Origin: JBBTCX01 sp964494205
GTDB taxonomy: Bacteria > Planctomycetota > Phycisphaerae > UBA1845
Length of the DNA stretch: 64,000 bases
Direction of reading: 5' to 3'
Assembly: GCA_964494205.1 (NCBI GenBank)
Contig: CAZBRD010000003.1
Location: 186,001 to 250,000, forward strand
Made by a program: the position numbers and the translations under genes. The first letter of the stretch is position 1. Every line of letters begins with the position of its first letter. Shown in pieces: positions 61,852-64,000 of this stretch. Under the pieces are notes generated by a model that was not told the DNA's origin, did no database searches, and saw nothing but the letters and a program-made list of their open reading frames with translations.

Positions 61852-62979
61852 TTGAACGCGAATGTCCAGGTTCAGCCGGAGCTTGCCCCGCTACGGGAAG
61901 ATCTAAAGACGCCGCGCGCGGCGAAGATCGCGCCGGCGATCGCACCCGCTGAGCACCAAAACCGACTTAGCGTACTCGATGGCTGGCGCGGCATCAGCAT
62001 CATTAGCGTCCTTGCGTGTCACCTTCTGCCGCTGGGACCGAAGTCGTGGGATCTCAACGAAGTGGCCGGCCCGTTCGGGATGGCGATTTTCTTCACGCTC
62101 TCTGGGTTTCTGATCACCATCAACCTGCTAAAAAACCCAAACGTTAGAGCTTTTTTCATTCGCCGCGCGTGTCGTATTCTCCCCTTAGCCTATTTGTACT
62201 TCGCCATCATCCTCACCGTGCTGCGAAAGGATGTTTGGCATTATGTGGCCTATTTCTTATTCAGCATTAACTACAAAACACAGTATGTTGCGGACATGGC
62301 GGGCGTGGCTTCACCATTGTGGAGTTTGTGCGTCGAAGTTCACTTTTACCTCTTCGTCGGGCTATTGGTGGCGACCTTCGGGCGGCGAGGATTGCTCACT
62401 CTGCCACTGCTGGCGCTCGCGATCACGGGCGTGCGCGTGTGGACGGGGACACCCATCTGTATCGAAACACATTTGCGGGTCGATGAAATCCTCTGCGGCG
62501 CGACAGTTGCATTAATTCATGTCACCCCCGCGCGCGCTGCCGTCAGAAATCGCATTGCCCGCGTGCACCCTCTGTTCTGGGCACTTCTTCTGCTGGCCTG
62601 CTGTCACAGCAAGAGTAATGCGATTGGGTTTGGTTACTTGCGTCCGTATCTCGCCGCCACCATGATCGGTTGCACGCTTTGGCGTTCGGAACCTTCGCAA
62701 CTGCTGCAAAGCAAGGTACTCAAGTACTTCGCGGACATATCCTATGCGTTGTACGTCATACACCCGATGATGCGCGTAGGTTGGTTAGGAGCGGGCGGCC
62801 GCTTGGAGTTGTACTTGATCAAGAGGCCTATCGGTTTTGCAATTACATTCCTGCTCGCGCACCTATCCACTTTCTACTATGAGCATCGCTGGATTGAGTG
62901 GGGGAAAAAGTGGTCCGGAGGTGGCGATCCCCGGGCACGTGCTGGCGCGCGAGAGAAAACTGCGATTTCAATCCGTTGA
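61852..62979 (+). CDS. acyltransferase-3 family membrane protein
   Basis: About 375 residues with about ten membrane helices. After a basic, Pro-rich N-terminus, the first helix has DGWRGISIISVLACHLLP, containing the Arg and His (ACHLL) of acyltransferase family 3, which O-acetylates or acylates surface sugars. SPLWSLCVEVHFYL is also characteristic. TTG 61852 has GAAAGG seven bases upstream; TTG 61849 or a longer start at 61756 are alternatives. It is convergent with an SGNH hydrolase gene, one base apart, and the pair may edit acyl groups on the same polymer. Confidence 0.83.
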   Translation: MNANVQVQPELAPLREDLKTPRAAKIAPAIAPAEHQNRLSVLDGWRGISIISVLACHLLPLGPKSWDLNEVAGPFGMAIFFTLSGFLITINLLKNPNVRAFFIRRACRILPLAYLYFAIILTVLRKDVWHYVAYFLFSINYKTQYVADMAGVASPLWSLCVEVHFYLFVGLLVATFGRRGLLTLPLLALAITGVRVWTGTPICIETHLRVDEILCGATVALIHVTPARAAVRNRIARVHPLFWALLLLACCHSKSNAIGFGYLRPYLAATMIGCTLWRSEPSQLLQSKVLKYFADISYALYVIHPMMRVGWLGAGGRLELYLIKRPIGFAITFLLAHLSTFYYEHRWIEWGKKWSGGGDPRARAGAREKTAISIR

Positions 62980-62980
62980 T

Positions 62981-64000
62981 CTATGGCGGCAACAAGTTCA
63001 TGTCGGTCAGGCGTTTCAAAAGCGCTTCCATTGCATACTGATGACCACGTGGTGTGAAGTGGCCGTCATGCCGAAAGTAGATCTCGTTCAATGGCTGACC
63101 GACCAGTTGCGAAGTTAGTTCGATGAACGGTATTTGCAATTCGGTCATGATTCTTGCGGCATGGAGCACTGGCAGGTCAGTGCCATCATGGTTCAAATCG
63201 CCAGACATCGTCGAAGTACTTGCCACGGAGATTCGCGGAGGAATGATCATCACGAGCAAAGGGATAGAATTCTCGCGACAGCGCGATGCGATGGCCGAGA
63301 ATCGGTCTGCGTAGGCGCGTTCCGCCTTTTGCAGTATTCCGGAGTTCCAGTTTTCGGCTTTGCTCATGGCCTCCTGGAACTGGAACGCCTCGTCATCTCC
63401 GATCGAAACGCGGTGGTAAACCTTCGAGAAAAGGCGATAGAGGTGCGAGTTCATTTTGACAAGGCTGCGCGCATCACCCCGATTTCCGAGCACGCCGTTC
63501 CTTACGGCTACATTCTTCTGCCACACTGAGTCATGAATATCGTTACCTACATATGTACCAATGATGACGCAAACAGGCTTGATTCCTTGTTGTAGGGAGT
63601 AATCCAGGACTTGTTCGTACTGCACAGGACCATATCCCGGTACGGCTGCGTTGATTAGGCGAAGTGATCCCGCAAACTTCTTCTGAAGTAGGCCGGTATA
63701 AGTTTGCTCATGGTCGACGCCGTAGCCAAACGCATAAGAGTCTCCGAGGCAAAGAACGACGGGTCCGGTTGTCGAGTCGATCTGGGATACTCGATAGCCA
63801 TCTTTGTCTGATCTAACCGTCCAACGACATTCGCCAGTGTCAATCAATCGCTCCACATCTGGCTGAAGCGTGTAGGTTTTCAGCACCGGATGCTGTCGAT
63901 AAACATCCAGCCAGGAAGGAGGTTGGGGCGCAACGAGTCGCAGCGATATTTCCGAAAGTGCAAGGCCGAAGACGAGGACAATTCCTACAAAAATAAACCT
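62981..64000 (-). CDS. SGNH/GDSL-family hydrolase, N-terminus beyond the window
   Basis: The frame is open through position 64000, so the gene starts outside. The visible part (339 codons) begins with a membrane helix (FIFVGIVLVFGLALSEISLR) and WLDVYRQHPV. The SGNH hydrolase motifs follow: LCLGDSYAFGYGV (nucleophile Ser), IGTYVGNDIHD (Gly/Asn blocks) and FRHDGHFTPRGHQ (Asp/His). A GTG at 63886 could look like a start, but the upstream codons keep the typical sequence of this membrane-tethered group. It probably deacylates or acylates extracellular sugars. Confidence 0.88.
   Translation of the reverse strand, partial: RFIFVGIVLVFGLALSEISLRLVAPQPPSWLDVYRQHPVLKTYTLQPDVERLIDTGECRWTVRSDKDGYRVSQIDSTTGPVVLCLGDSYAFGYGVDHEQTYTGLLQKKFAGSLRLINAAVPGYGPVQYEQVLDYSLQQGIKPVCVIIGTYVGNDIHDSVWQKNVAVRNGVLGNRGDARSLVKMNSHLYRLFSKVYHRVSIGDDEAFQFQEAMSKAENWNSGILQKAERAYADRFSAIASRCRENSIPLLVMIIPPRISVASTSTMSGDLNHDGTDLPVLHAARIMTELQIPFIELTSQLVGQPLNEIYFRHDGHFTPRGHQYAMEALLKRLTDMNLLPP

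Noticed and set aside
63884..63886. GTG 63886 as start of the SGNH hydrolase
   Set aside because: The frame continues upstream to the window edge with a membrane helix and WLDVY segment typical of this group, so the gene is truncated by the window.

Overview
The window looks like chromosomal DNA from a planctomycete, or something close to one. The pointers are a small membrane protein with the CGYDLTG...CPECG zinc ribbon, secreted proteins with dockerin- or thrombospondin-3-like calcium tails, many lipoprotein and TPR proteins, a divergent membrane pyrophosphatase, two RAYT transposases and many kinds of intergenic palindrome. This placement is inference; the window has no rRNA, tRNA or other phylogenetic marker beyond ribosomal proteins L35 and L20.

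Layout. 0-10 kb: the edge of a four-helix-bundle gene, a MoxR ATPase, a PAS-GAF-receiver protein, a DUF1579 protein, a ThiO-type oxidase, two tandem LolA-like secreted proteins, an MFS transporter and an Asp/Ser-linker lipoprotein. 10-16.4 kb (minus strand): an aminotransferase/dehydrogenase pair, an NTR/TIMP-like secreted protein, a VWA lipoprotein and a secreted TPR protein. 17-26 kb: an NHLRC2-like thioredoxin/NHL protein, a nitrilase, rpmI-rplT with terminator, an acetyltransferase coupled to the zinc-ribbon protein, a helical-repeat protein, an acyl-CoA synthetase and a flippase. 25.7-28.6 kb: two overlapping TPR genes.

28.8-39.3 kb (minus strand) is the main metabolic block: two acyl-CoA dehydrogenases, 3-hydroxybutyryl-CoA dehydrogenase, crotonase, the catalytic half of a B12 acyl-CoA mutase, and a fused B12-binding/G-protein subunit. 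The mutase has Phe and Gln where methylmalonyl-CoA mutase has Tyr and Arg, so I read it as an isobutyryl-CoA mutase split into two genes. Together these enzymes could take isobutyryl-CoA through butyryl-, crotonyl- and 3-hydroxybutyryl-CoA to acetoacetyl-CoA; no thiolase is in the window. A RAYT gene bracketed by inverted palindromic elements sits between the two mutase genes.

39.5-52 kb holds secreted proteins: a DUF3857/transglutaminase pair of which one has lost its catalytic triad, two related calcium-tail proteins, a membrane HExxH protein, and a serine protease with cohesin-like and dockerin-like modules. A second RAYT is killed by an amber codon. 52.5-64 kb: accC, accB and pepQ, the pyrophosphatase, an ABC-2 permease, a polysaccharide export lipoprotein, an acyltransferase-3 protein and an SGNH hydrolase that runs off the right edge.

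The most unusual material is (i) the split mutase, (ii) an 80-84 nt three-hairpin repeat with covarying stems, present in five copies, two of which flank the intact RAYT, and (iii) several proteins that keep a fold but have lost its active site. All functions are read from motifs and context; no database search was possible.
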